A stretch of 32,692 bases of DNA from assembly GCF_001550375.1 (NCBI RefSeq), contig NZ_LRTR01000669.1:1-32692 (forward strand), read 5' to 3'. This DNA is from Streptomyces europaeiscabiei (lineage in GTDB: Bacteria > Actinomycetota > Actinomycetes > Streptomycetales > Streptomycetaceae). Each line of letters opens with the position of its first letter. The first letter of the stretch is position 1. The notes below the pieces were generated by a model. The model saw only the letters and a list, made by a program, of their open reading frames with translations. It did no database searches and was not told where the DNA came from. Shown here one piece after another: positions 1-8,058 of this stretch. The position numbers and the translations under genes were made by a program.

Positions 1-14
1 CGGCAGGCGTGCGG

Positions 15-1361
15 TCAGGGTCGGCCCAGAGCGCGGTAGTCCCACCCCGCGGCACGCCACTGCGCCGGGTCGAGGGCGTGCCGTCCGTCGACGATCCGGC
101 GCCGGGCCACGACCGCACCCAGGGCCTGCGGGTCGATCTCCCGGAACTCGGCCCATTCCGTGAGCAGCACCACCACGTCGGCCCCGGTGGCCGCGGTGAG
201 CACGTCCGTGCCGTAGGTCAGGTCCGGGTAGGCGCGGCGGGCGTTCTCCACGGCCGCCGGGTCGATGACGGTCACCTGGGCGCCGGCCTGGTGCAGGGTC
301 CTGGCCACGTCCAGGGCGGGGGCGTCGCGGATGTCGTCGGAGTTGGGCTTGAAGGCCGCCCCCAGCGCGGTCACCTTGGCTCCGGCGAGCTCTCCGCCGG
401 CCAGTTCGCGGACGAGGTCCACCGTGCGGGCCCGGCGCCGCTGGTTGATGGCGTCGACCTCGCGCAGGAAGGAGACGGCCTGGCCGACTCCCAGTTCCTC
501 GGCACGGTGGCTGAAGGCCCGGATGTCCTTGGGCAGGCAGCCGCCGCCGAAGCCGAGGCCCGGCTTGAGGAACCGGCCGCCGATCCGGTCGTCGTAGGCC
601 AGCGCCTGAGCGAGACCCGTGACGTCGGCGCCGGTCGCCTCGCAGACCTCCGCCATGGCGTTGATGTACGAGATCTTCGTGGCGAGGAAGGAGTTGGCGG
701 CGACCTTGACCAGTTCGGCGGTGGGCAGGTCGGTGACGACCACCGGGGTGCCCTGGGCGATCACCGGGGCGAAGGCGGCGCGCAGCTGCTCCTCGGCCCA
801 CTCCGACTCGGTGCCGAAGACCAGCCGGTCGGGCCGCATGGTGTCGTCGACGGCGTAGCCCTCGCGCAGGAACTCCGGGTTCCAGGCGAGTTCGACGTCC
901 GCTCCGGCCGGGGCGGTCCGCCGGACGATCTCCGTCAGCCGGGCGGCCGTGCCCACCGGGACCGTGGACTTGCCGACCACCAGGGTGCGCCGGCGCAGGT
1001 GCTGGGCGAGTTCGCTCACCGCGCTGTCGACGAAGGTCATGTCCGCCGCGTACGAGTCCCGCTGCTGGGGCGTGCCCACGCAGACGAAGTGGACGTCGCC
1101 GAACTCCCCGGCCTCGGCGAAGCTCGTGGTGAACCGCAGCCGGCCGCTGTCGAGAGCCTTCGCGAGCAGTTCGGGCAGTCCGGGCTCGAAGAACGGCACC
1201 TCGCCCGAGTTCAGCCGCTCGATCTTGCCGGGGTCGACGTCCACGCCGAGGACGTCGAAGCCCAGGACGGCCATGCAGATGGCGTGGGTGGCGCCGAGGT
1301 AGCCGGTGCCTATGACGGTGAGGCGGGGCGCGGTTGTGTCGGTGTCGTCCGACGAGGTCAT
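15..1361 (-). CDS. UDP-glucose 6-dehydrogenase (UDP-glucose/GDP-mannose dehydrogenase family)
   Basis: A 448-residue protein that should oxidise UDP-glucose to UDP-glucuronate with two NAD+ in the cytoplasm. Seen: an N-terminal Rossmann motif (VIGTGYLGA) near residue 15, a GTP/STVPVG-type segment mid-protein, and the catalytic-cysteine motif GFGGGCLPKD typical of this family, followed by a C-terminal UDP-binding half (AFKPNSDDIRDAP). Length matches the family (about 440). I chose the ATG at 1361 because GGAG lies about 8 nt upstream; an in-frame start at 1403 would add 14 residues without homology. It is the last gene of the minus-strand operon 5893-15, 82 bp after the beta-helix gene, so it probably supplies the sugar nucleotide for the glycosyltransferase at 4601-5893. 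A GDP-mannose dehydrogenase is the alternative; substrate cannot be settled from motifs alone. Confidence 0.93.
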   Translation of the reverse strand: MTSSDDTDTTAPRLTVIGTGYLGATHAICMAVLGFDVLGVDVDPGKIERLNSGEVPFFEPGLPELLAKALDSGRLRFTTSFAEAGEFGDVHFVCVGTPQQRDSYAADMTFVDSAVSELAQHLRRRTLVVGKSTVPVGTAARLTEIVRRTAPAGADVELAWNPEFLREGYAVDDTMRPDRLVFGTESEWAEEQLRAAFAPVIAQGTPVVVTDLPTAELVKVAANSFLATKISYINAMAEVCEATGADVTGLAQALAYDDRIGGRFLKPGLGFGGGCLPKDIRAFSHRAEELGVGQAVSFLREVDAINQRRRARTVDLVRELAGGELAGAKVTALGAAFKPNSDDIRDAPALDVARTLHQAGAQVTVIDPAAVENARRAYPDLTYGTDVLTAATGADVVVLLTEWAEFREIDPQALGAVVARRRIVDGRHALDPAQWRAAGWDYRALGRP

Positions 1362-1443
1362 GGTGGTCTCCAGAGGTGTGTCGGGCATGTCGGCCCGCCG
1401 CACGAGCCGGTGATGGCCTGCGGAAGCGAGGGGGCGGAGGCGG

Positions 1444-2634
1444 TCAGGAGGCGCAGTCGACGTTGGCGAGGCCCTCGGCCGCGTCGTTCGCCTTGTTGTC
1501 GCAGGTGACTTTGTTGCCGTCGGACGTGAGGTGGAAGCCGTAGCCGGGCCCGTCCACGTTCGCGGTGTTGTCCTTGAAGATGTTGCCGGTGCCCCAGCCG
1601 TTGACCAGCTTGTGGGTCTGGAAGCCGTCCTCGGGGGAGTGGCTTCCGGTGTTGCCCTGGAGCAGCCAGCCGTTGCCCTTCACGTCGACCCAGGAGTCGT
1701 TGTTGTGGGAGCCGCTCAGCTTCGATCCGTCGAAGGTGTTGTCGATGACCTTGCCGTCGCTGGTGCCTTCCTTGATGTCGATCGACTCGGCGGTCGTGTC
1801 GCTGATGTCGTTGCCGAGCACCACGTTGCGGTCGCTGGTGTCCGTCTTGCAGTCGCTCACGGTGCACCAGTTGGACTTGGCGGTGCCGATGTAGACGCCC
1901 TCGCCGTACTTCTCGCGGCGCAGGCCGGTGTCGCGGATGGTGTTGTCCCGGACCATGTTGTCCGAGCTGAAGTTACGCAGGTGGATGGCCTCGTCACCGA
2001 TCTGTTCGACGGTGAGGCCCTGGATGACGGTGCCCACGACGCCGTCCGCCATCACGCCCTTCTGGGCGTTGCGGACGGTGAAGCCGACCAGCCGCCAGTT
2101 GCTGACGCGGTCCAGGTGGAAGGCGTAGCCGTCGTCCGTGTCGCCGCCGTCGACGACCGCTCCGGCACCACCGCACAGGAAGATCGGCTTCGCGGCGGTA
2201 CCGGAGACCTCGGCGGTGAAGTTGCCCACGTAGGTGCCGTTGCCCAGGGCGATGCTGTCTCCCGGTCGCGCCTGGGCGAGAGCCTGTTCGAGCGTGGCGG
2301 TGTCGCTCACCTTGACGGAGGCGGCCGGGCAGGTCACCGCGGCGTCGGGCACCGAACCGCTGGTGGCCTGTTCGGTCGGGGCTTCCTCGATGACCGACCG
2401 GGTCGGCAGGGCCGACGGTTCCTCCTCGTTCGCTGACGCCTCGGGCGTCCTGGGTCCCGCGGTGGTGGCCCCGGCCGTCACCTCCGGTTCCGATCCGCCG
2501 TCACCCGTCACCGCCACGATGAGCGCCGTCAGAGCGAGCAGGAACGCACCCCCCGCGAGCCAGAGGGCCGGCTGCCGGGCGGGACCGCGCTCGGGGGTGG
2601 GCGGCGGGTTCGACGTGGTCGGTTCGGAAGACAT
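1444..2634 (-). CDS. Membrane-anchored right-handed beta-helix protein
   Basis: A 396-residue protein. Residues about 22-45 form one hydrophobic segment (WLAGGAFLLALTALIVAV) and are followed by a Thr/Glu/Ser-rich linker. The rest is a pectate-lyase-like parallel beta-helix, with repeated turns ending in N-x-I/F (RDNTIRDT, LGNDISDT, IDNTFDGS, LQGNTGSH) and several cysteines that could pair outside the cell. The topology suggests an N-terminal anchor with the helix outside. ATG at 2634 is preceded by GGAG with 9-nt spacing; a TTG three codons upstream is less likely. It lies 32 bp after the larger beta-helix gene and 82 bp before the UDP-glucose dehydrogenase gene. Parallel beta-helices of this kind bind, cleave or epimerise polysaccharides; I see no diagnostic catalytic motif, so the activity is open. 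Confidence 0.85.
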   Translation of the reverse strand: MSSEPTTSNPPPTPERGPARQPALWLAGGAFLLALTALIVAVTGDGGSEPEVTAGATTAGPRTPEASANEEEPSALPTRSVIEEAPTEQATSGSVPDAAVTCPAASVKVSDTATLEQALAQARPGDSIALGNGTYVGNFTAEVSGTAAKPIFLCGGAGAVVDGGDTDDGYAFHLDRVSNWRLVGFTVRNAQKGVMADGVVGTVIQGLTVEQIGDEAIHLRNFSSDNMVRDNTIRDTGLRREKYGEGVYIGTAKSNWCTVSDCKTDTSDRNVVLGNDISDTTAESIDIKEGTSDGKVIDNTFDGSKLSGSHNNDSWVDVKGNGWLLQGNTGSHSPEDGFQTHKLVNGWGTGNIFKDNTANVDGPGYGFHLTSDGNKVTCDNKANDAAEGLANVDCAS

Positions 2635-2666
2635 GGGAGGCAACTCCGGTTAGCGGGAACGCGTCG

Positions 2667-4604
2667 TCATCGGGGCGGACGGGCGGCTGGGACGGACTGG
2701 GAAGTCAGGGCGCGCAGGCTGGTGGTCTCTTCGTCCTCCTTGGAGAACCAGCTGCGCTCGGGCACCTGTCGGAGGGGGACCTCGACGACGGACGCGCTGT
2801 TGGTCACCGACTTCTTGTCCTCGTACGGGTGCCTGCCCAGGCGCTGTCCGCCGTGACGGTGTCCCTTGCGGCCCTGGCGTCGGCCCAGAACGGCCGAGAT
2901 CAGGATGAGCAGCAGGATGAACGTCCAGAGCAGCGTCATCGGGCTGGCGTAGTGCCGGAACTTGACCCAGAACGAGCTGGTGTCGTGCCAGGCGAACGTC
3001 TGGTTCTCCCTGACCGCGATGCCACCGTGGGCCCGGGTGGTGTCCACGGCGCTCGGGCCGACCCCGGAGATGACGTTGTACGTGATGATCGACTCGTCGA
3101 CTCCGCCGACGAGGCTGATCCCGTGGTTGGTGCCGTCCTGGATCGTGTTGCCGCGTATCTCGCCGACCGAGTCCCGTATGTAGATGCCGGTTTCGGTGCT
3201 CTCGACGATGTTGCCCGTGATCGTCGCGGCGGTCACTCCGTCGCGCACCGAGATGCCCTGCCGTGACTGGCCGACGAGCCGGTTTCCGGTGATGGCGACC
3301 TTGGTGGCGTCCTTGCGGGCCACGATGCCCATGTCGCCGCCCTCGACGCGGTTGTTCTGCACGCCGACGTCCTTGCCGCCGAAGATCTCGATGCCGTAGT
3401 GGCCGTTGTCCCTGGCGGTGCTGTCGGACACGGAGTTGGAGCCGTAGCTGCTGATGGACTCGCCGGATGCCGAGGGGCCGCTGGCCAGCGGCCGGCCGCT
3501 GAGCGTGAACCCGTTGCCGCCGTTGCCCTCGGCGGTGGAACCGCTGACCCGGACCTGCTCGGTGGCTCGGGCGAGCACGAACCCGTCGCCGCCGTTGTCC
3601 TTGGAGACGGTCCGCTCGACCACGGCGTTGGTGACGAACCGATGCAGGACCACACCGTGTTCCAGGCTCCGGCGCACGGTGCTGTCGCTGATGCTGACGC
3701 CGTTGGCGCCGGACAGGAACAGCCCGAAGGCGTTGCCCGTGAGGGTGGAGTGCCCGATCTCCGCAGAGACGTAGGAGAGGCTGGGCACCGAGAACCGGGT
3801 GTCCGGCGTGGCCAGCGAGCCGGAGGGCTGGGCCACGACGCCGCCGCTGCCGCCCTTCGAGCCCGGCGCCACCGTCGAGTCCTCGATGTTGCCGGTGTCG
3901 GGGCGGTCGGTTCCGGTGAGGCTCAGGCCACCGGTGCGCCCGCTCCAGAAGCCGAGATCGCCGACCTTGGCGTACTTCATGGAGAACTGGCCGCCGATGG
4001 CGCGGATGTAGGCCCGGCCGTCCCGCACGTCCTTGTCCGGCTTCTTCTTGTTGTCGTTCCAGCTGGTGATCCGCAGGGGCGCCTGCGGGGTGCCCTCCAG
4101 GGTGAGCCGGCCGCCGAAGGAGACGATGCTGACGAAGCCCTTGTTGCTGCTGGCCATCCGCAGCGTCAGTCCGCCGGGGTTGGACAGCTTCAGCTTGGCA
4201 CCCGCGTTGAGATAGATGTTCTCGGTCAGCAGGTACGCGCCGTCCGGCTGGCGGACGAACGTCTGCGGAGCCAGTTCGAGCAGGTCCGAGACGGTGTAGG
4301 CGTTGCTGCGCTGGGTGAGGACCAGGGTGTAGCCGTCCCCGGTGTCCAGCCGGTACGGCGCCTTCCACTCGCCGCCCTTCAGGGGGGCGACGGCGGCGAC
4401 CGCGCGGACCTGGTCCAGACGATGGTCCTCGGCGGCCACGAGCGCGGTCTCGTTCTCCGCGTCGGCGGCGCTGACCTGCGGCTTGCCGTCTCCGTCGGCG
4501 GCCGGGGAGGTGGCCGCGGAAGCGAGGAGCAGACCGGCGGCGAGCGGCAGCACGACCGCGCCCCGCAGCGTCCGCCGGACGGACGAAAGATGTTGACGCG
4601 TCAT
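2667..4604 (-). CDS. Secreted beta-helix protein with C-terminal membrane anchor
   Basis: A 645-residue protein with a Sec-type signal peptide (basic start MTRQHLSSVRR, hydrophobic core, AxA-like site near residue 40). A long series of PbH1-type beta-helix turns follows, including HGVVLHR, GGDGFVLAR, GGNGFTLSG, HYGIEIFGG and NHGISLVGG. Near the C-terminus is one transmembrane helix (LLWTFILLLILISAVL), then a basic tail of about 70 residues. The layout puts the helix outside and the tail in the cytoplasm. The turn pattern recalls AlgG-type polymer epimerases, but I do not find the AlgG DPHD catalytic motif. ATG at 4604 has GGAGGT 6 nt upstream and overlaps the stop of the glycosyltransferase gene by 4 bp (ATGA), which implies translational coupling. 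Modifying or guiding the nascent polysaccharide is an inference. Confidence 0.85.
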   Translation of the reverse strand: MTRQHLSSVRRTLRGAVVLPLAAGLLLASAATSPAADGDGKPQVSAADAENETALVAAEDHRLDQVRAVAAVAPLKGGEWKAPYRLDTGDGYTLVLTQRSNAYTVSDLLELAPQTFVRQPDGAYLLTENIYLNAGAKLKLSNPGGLTLRMASSNKGFVSIVSFGGRLTLEGTPQAPLRITSWNDNKKKPDKDVRDGRAYIRAIGGQFSMKYAKVGDLGFWSGRTGGLSLTGTDRPDTGNIEDSTVAPGSKGGSGGVVAQPSGSLATPDTRFSVPSLSYVSAEIGHSTLTGNAFGLFLSGANGVSISDSTVRRSLEHGVVLHRFVTNAVVERTVSKDNGGDGFVLARATEQVRVSGSTAEGNGGNGFTLSGRPLASGPSASGESISSYGSNSVSDSTARDNGHYGIEIFGGKDVGVQNNRVEGGDMGIVARKDATKVAITGNRLVGQSRQGISVRDGVTAATITGNIVESTETGIYIRDSVGEIRGNTIQDGTNHGISLVGGVDESIITYNVISGVGPSAVDTTRAHGGIAVRENQTFAWHDTSSFWVKFRHYASPMTLLWTFILLLILISAVLGRRQGRKGHRHGGQRLGRHPYEDKKSVTNSASVVEVPLRQVPERSWFSKEDEETTSLRALTSQSVPAARPPR

Positions 4605-5893
4605 GACTGCTGCACCTCCGGCCACGAGGACGCGGTGACCCGCGTCGTACCTCCCAGGGAGGAGGAGTCCTGTCCCTCTCCGCCGATGCGGTCGCTGGTG
4701 CGGGTCAGCCAGCCCTGCCTGTTCATGGTGAGGAAGGCGAACAGCTTGATCGGCAGCGAGATCATGATGACGACAAGAGCGAGCAGCGGCAGCAGCAGCA
4801 GCTCCTGCGGATGCTTGCGCAGGTGGGAGTAGCCACGGATGCCACGCCCCACGAGCAGCCAGATCAGTACGAGGACCACGCCCCGGCCGGTCAGCTCCAG
4901 GCGGCTGAACAACAGGTACCCGAGCGCCATGCCCATCGTCACCGGCGTCAGCAGGATCTGCAGCACCGTGATCTTGGTGACCAGGGGGACCCGCCAGAGC
5001 CAGCCCTTGTACAGGGCGGTCAGATAGCAGCGGTAGGAGTTCCGGCTCCAGCGCACGCGCTGCTTGACGAAGGCGCGGAACGAGGACGGGAACATCGATA
5101 TCGCCCGTGCGGAGGACTGGTGCACGGTCTTGTAGCCGGAGGCCAGCACCAGCCAGGTCAGCCGTCCGTCGTCACCGGCGACGCAGCGCCGGCCCAGGAA
5201 GAACTCGTTCTCGAGGTTCTCCAGCACGGGCTCGATCGCGGCCCGCCGGTACGCCGCCGTCCGGCCGGACAGGCAGGCCACGGCGCCGGCGCGGCCCATG
5301 GCCGGGACGTAGTCGTAGTACCGGAGGTTGACCAGCCAGTCGGCGATACGCCGCCAGACGCTGGTCCGGCGCTGGTAGACGTTCTGCTGGGTGCCGACAC
5401 CGCCGACCGCGGGGTCGACGAAGGGCATCTGGACGGCGGCCAGCAGTCCCGGCTCCCAACGGGTGTCCGAGTCCACGAGCACCACCAGCTCGCTCGTCGC
5501 GGCCCGGATCCCCACCCCCAGGGCCGACCGCTTCCCGCGGTGCTCGAACGCCAGCACCCGGACCCGGGGATCCGTCACCTGCGCCAGCCTGCGCAGGACT
5601 TCCGTGTCCTCCACGTCCGGGACGATGATGACCTCGGTGGGATCCTGCGCCAGCCAGGTGTCCAGGCAGTCCAGCAGGATGCTCGCGTCCTCCCGGTATG
5701 CGGGGACCACCACGGACACCGTGGTCCGGTAGTTGTTCACCACTGGCTTGGCGAACCGGGAGAGCACTGCCCGATAGAGCCACAGGCCCCAGACGAAGGC
5801 GCCGGCGATGCCCAACGGCATCAACTCGCGCCACGATGTCTCGGCGGCCACCATGACCATCCATGACCAGACATCGTCGAAGAAATCCGACAC
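4601..5893 (-). CDS. Processive family-2 glycosyltransferase (polysaccharide synthase)
   Basis: About 430 residues. One N-terminal membrane helix (GIAGAFVWGLWLYRAVL) is followed by a cytosolic GT-A domain with VSVVVPAYRED, the metal-binding DxD form VLVDSDTRW, the acceptor-site GDD (VAGDDGRLTW) and the processivity motif QRVRW. At least three C-terminal membrane helices follow. This set is typical of hyaluronan, cellulose or chitin-type synthases that polymerise and export one chain through the same protein. The gene heads an operon that ends with a UDP-glucose dehydrogenase gene, so a uronate-containing polymer is likely. Start choice is uncertain: I give GTG at 5893, with a G-rich stretch upstream; TTG at 5926 adds 11 residues. 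No cellulose-specific partner gene is present. Confidence 0.88.
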   Translation of the reverse strand: MSDFFDDVWSWMVMVAAETSWRELMPLGIAGAFVWGLWLYRAVLSRFAKPVVNNYRTTVSVVVPAYREDASILLDCLDTWLAQDPTEVIIVPDVEDTEVLRRLAQVTDPRVRVLAFEHRGKRSALGVGIRAATSELVVLVDSDTRWEPGLLAAVQMPFVDPAVGGVGTQQNVYQRRTSVWRRIADWLVNLRYYDYVPAMGRAGAVACLSGRTAAYRRAAIEPVLENLENEFFLGRRCVAGDDGRLTWLVLASGYKTVHQSSARAISMFPSSFRAFVKQRVRWSRNSYRCYLTALYKGWLWRVPLVTKITVLQILLTPVTMGMALGYLLFSRLELTGRGVVLVLIWLLVGRGIRGYSHLRKHPQELLLLPLLALVVIMISLPIKLFAFLTMNRQGWLTRTSDRIGGEGQDSSSLGGTTRVTASSWPEVQQS

Positions 5894-6228
5894 GAACCCA
5901 GAACCCCCAGCCGGAGCCTTGCCCAAACACGTGGCCGAAATGTGCGACGTGCGCGGTCTACGCGGGGAAATCTAGGGCCGAATCGACCTCTCTCGACACA
6001 CGAGAAACACAGAATTCACCTGTCGAAGTCACGAATACTCCACAGAGCGAATCTGCATCAGCGAACAGCACACTCCACCCGAGCACCCGCCCCCAGACGG
6101 CTCATGCGGCTGACGCATCCCCAAACCTCATCAACAGCAAAGCACTTGCGGGCAACCCGGGCAGGCACCGACCTCCCCACCGACACTGTGCATCCAGCCT
6201 CGCGCAACCTTCGCACAAACAAAGCGAA

Positions 6229-6244
6229 TGTGACGCACATCACG
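6229..6244 (-). promoter_or_regulatory. Crp-like palindrome TGTGA-N6-TCACG
   Basis: The plus strand reads TGTGACGCACATCACG, one base away from the Crp/FNR consensus TGTGA-N6-TCACA. On the minus strand it also fits the GTG-N6-GnCAC form that I recall for Streptomyces Crp. It lies about 335 bp upstream of the glycosyltransferase start in lower-G+C DNA, where a promoter region is expected. Binding is an inference; a single such site can occur by chance. Confidence 0.4.
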
Positions 6245-6481
6245 TCAAACCTGAGTCGCTCTGTCGAACGCCTGCCACACCCGCCTCACCAGATTGTCAC
6301 CTCACCCCCAACCGCCACGCGCACCCCATCGGTGACGCCTCCCGAACAGCACCACCCACGGGCACCCGCGGAGAGGCCGAACGGTCCACTCGGCGAGCCC
6401 GGTTGCCCGCCCCTCTCGCCCAGGCGGGGCGGCGGACGCCGTCGGCGCCCACCGATCGAGCCCACGAGACGGGATGCGACG

Positions 6482-6519
6482 GCCTTCGGGATTCGAACCG
6501 GGACCCACGCATGCCGAGC
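6482..6519 (-). pseudogene. 3'-half tRNA fragment resembling tRNA-Thr
   Basis: Read on the minus strand, this segment carries a T-arm (GGTTCGAATCCC) with flanking acceptor-side bases and the 3' anticodon stem (ATGCGT). It aligns with 28609-28646 of the intact tRNA-Thr(CGT): 18 identical bases (6482-6499), then one deleted base and four substitutions over the next 19. Similarity stops inside the anticodon loop, and no matching 5' half, D-arm or acceptor strand follows. The one-base loss spoils the T-stem, so it cannot be a working tRNA. It is a remnant or an attachment-site copy. Confidence 0.6.
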
Positions 6520-6608
6520 CGAAAGAATTCCCGGGCAGGCATCCTCGCCCCTGCTTGATCCATGACATTCCCGCAGGTCAAACGATATTCGACGCCTCAC
6601 CCCCACTT

Positions 6609-6760
6609 GGCCTTCCCGGCCCTTTCCATCCCCTATCGGTCACTCTCATCCCTTCCCGTCCCCTCTCGCTCCTTTCATTCCTTTCTCTTTCCCTGTCGGC
6701 CTTTCTCGGTCTATCTCGTTTTCCATTCACCCGGCGCTCCTCTTGGCTCCCCGGACAGCC
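6609..6760 (+). other. Pyrimidine-rich tract
   Basis: About 150 bases made mostly of short C/T runs (such as CCCTTCCCGTCCCCTCTCGC) broken by single purines, unlike the balanced composition of the neighbouring DNA. It encodes nothing recognisable. On the minus strand it is a purine tract just right of the tRNA fragment and left of the lipoprotein gene. Confidence 0.5.
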
Positions 6761-6929
6761 CGCGCAGATCAGCCGCGACAGCAGGCGACAGCACATGCCG
6801 ACAGGAGCGCGGGACACAACCGTTTGCGACCGGCCCCGCCAGGAGACCGTCGACGACGTGGCGCGGACGTCAGGCCGACACGCCGTCGTCGATGAGCCGG
6901 ACCCGGAACCTCCCGCGCTGCGTGGCCAC

Positions 6930-6953
6930 CGGCAGCGGTCCTTACGGCTGCCG
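6930..6953 (-). terminator. Possible terminator hairpin after the lipoprotein gene
   Basis: CGGCAGC (6930-6936) pairs perfectly with GCTGCCG (6947-6953) around a 10-nt loop, directly after the lipoprotein stop at 6956. No T-tract follows, which is common for Streptomyces hairpin terminators. Confidence 0.35.
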
Positions 6954-6955
6954 CG

Positions 6956-7390
6956 TCACGCGGGTCTGTCCGTCGCCGATGACGACTTGTCCGACGGGCG
7001 GTCAACGAAGATCACCACATGCCATGCGCCGCTTTCCCGCATGACGGTCACCGTTTCGCGAAGGTCCTCCCCCGCCTTGGCCTCCGCCACCAGCCTGGCC
7101 GAGCCCACGTCCGGGCCGAAGTCGTAGTCGACCTCCAGATCGACGATCCTCAGATCCCGGCCGCCCTTCTCCGCGAGGATCTGCCGGGCCTCCTTCTTCG
7201 CCCGCTGATCCTCCGGGACGCCACCGATACGCATCAGTGCGGTGGCGTCACGGGAGTTGAGGGCGTCCACGTAGGATTCCACCGCCCGCCGGGCCCCCTT
7301 GTCGTCCGCCGTGCCCGGTTCGTCCCCTGTGCACCCGGCCGCCGTGATCGTCACGGCAACCACGGCGCCGAGCAGCCATCTGCGCTGCAC
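6956..7390 (-). CDS. Small lipoprotein, NTF2/SnoaL-like fold suspected
   Basis: A 144-residue protein with a lipoprotein signal (QRRWLLGAVVAVTITAAGC); the cysteine near residue 20 should be lipidated. The mature part (AVESYVDALNSRDATALMRI ... GAWHVVIFVDRP) has the pattern of small cone-shaped NTF2-like domains: an N-terminal helix with a short acidic turn, then strands. Function is unknown. The GTG at 7390 is chosen because GGGAGGGGAA lies just upstream and the lipobox then falls at the right distance; extending the frame further left on the minus strand only adds low-complexity sequence. It appears monocistronic, with a hairpin directly after its stop. Confidence 0.75.
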   Translation of the reverse strand: MQRRWLLGAVVAVTITAAGCTGDEPGTADDKGARRAVESYVDALNSRDATALMRIGGVPEDQRAKKEARQILAEKGGRDLRIVDLEVDYDFGPDVGSARLVAEAKAGEDLRETVTVMRESGAWHVVIFVDRPSDKSSSATDRPA

Positions 7391-7522
7391 TTCCCCTCCC
7401 TGGGTGGTGTGGCATCGACGACATCCTCCCCGGTACAGCCTGGTGACGACCCTCGTGTGATCGACGGTTCGTCGCGGTGGATGGCCGCCAGGCGGACATC
7501 CACGGTCCCCACGGGCCACACC

Positions 7523-7542
7523 CACACGAGGATCCTCGTGTG
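7523..7542. repeat. Perfect 20-bp palindrome
   Basis: CACACGAGGA followed directly by TCCTCGTGTG, a perfect inverted repeat with no spacer. It sits about 130 bp upstream of the lipoprotein start. It could be an operator for a dimeric regulator or a recombination site; nothing in the sequence decides between these. Confidence 0.6.
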
Positions 7543-7580
7543 CTTCGAGTGCGCCTTCCCGAACCAGTACCGGTTCTGGT

Positions 7581-7620
7581 GCCCGCCCAGGTGTGGCCCG
7601 CCCAGGTGTGGCCCGCCCAC
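7581..7620. repeat. 15-bp tandem repeat (2.7 copies)
   Basis: GCCCGCCCAGGTGTG occurs at 7581-7595 and 7596-7610, then its first nine bases at 7611-7619. Just before it, 7561-7580 is an imperfect palindrome around ACCGGT-like bases (ACCAG...CTGGT). The decamer GAACCAGTAC recurs after the repeat near 7640. Confidence 0.6.
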
Positions 7621-7673
7621 GCCGTCGGGGCGGCCCTGGAACCAGTACTTGTAGTTCTCGCAGTGGATCGTGG

Positions 7674-7862
7674 ATCGAGCACGCCGAAGCCGAGCCCGGC
7701 CCGGTCGAAGCCCTGTCCAAGCTCGTACGCCGCGCACCCGGACTCACCGAGCGGCTCGCCGCCGCCGAGGCCGAGGGCATCCGCGTGACCGTCCTGACGT
7801 CGGACCCCGAGGACCCCCACGTGCGGTGCCGCCCCCTCATCCGCGTGATCAGAGTCCGGCTG
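7674..7862 (+). pseudogene. Collapsed toxin-antitoxin remnant (PIN-type)
   Basis: One frame reads IEHAEAEPGPVE, matching the antitoxin C-terminal segment encoded at 16858-16900. It then reads LSKLVRRAPGLTERLAAAEA, matching the PIN-toxin N-terminus encoded near 16995-17070. It ends with VTVLTSDPEDP...RVIRV, which looks like the C-terminus of such toxins. The antitoxin 3' end, toxin start and toxin middle are missing. DNA identity to the second copy is about 86-89 percent over the two blocks that I aligned by eye. The first junction falls at the short shared sequence CGA(AG), consistent with deletion at microhomology. It has no start codon of its own and cannot make a toxin. Confidence 0.65.
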
Positions 7863-8058
7863 TCCCCACCCATGCCTCCGGAGCAGGCGCTCCGCGACAC
7901 GACCGGCGACGGTTGTCTCGGAGTCACGCGTCACCGGGGCGTCCTGCGAGGACACGGGTCGGACGATGCCATCCAGCACCGGTCCGGCACGGGAGGCGAC
8001 AGCATCTCGGCATGCGTGACGCGTGGGGTTCGAGTGGAGCTCTCAAGCACCCGGGCCG

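Larger units (their letters stand above)
5894..6955. other. Gene-poor region upstream of the polysaccharide operon
   Basis: About 1 kb in which no frame shows convincing codon bias or recognisable protein. The part nearest the glycosyltransferase gene (about 5940-6260) is clearly less G+C-rich than its surroundings, as expected for a promoter and long leader reading to the left. It contains the Crp-like palindrome at 6229-6244. Further right are the tRNA fragment (6482-6519) and a pyrimidine-rich stretch (6609-6760). A 61-codon minus-strand frame at 6058-6243 has neither a good ribosome site nor convincing composition. Confidence 0.6.

Noticed and set aside
9..4832. Long plus-strand frames opposite the polysaccharide operon
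   Set aside because: Same shadow effect; no ribosome sites or recognisable domains, and the minus strand has strong homology-like motifs throughout.
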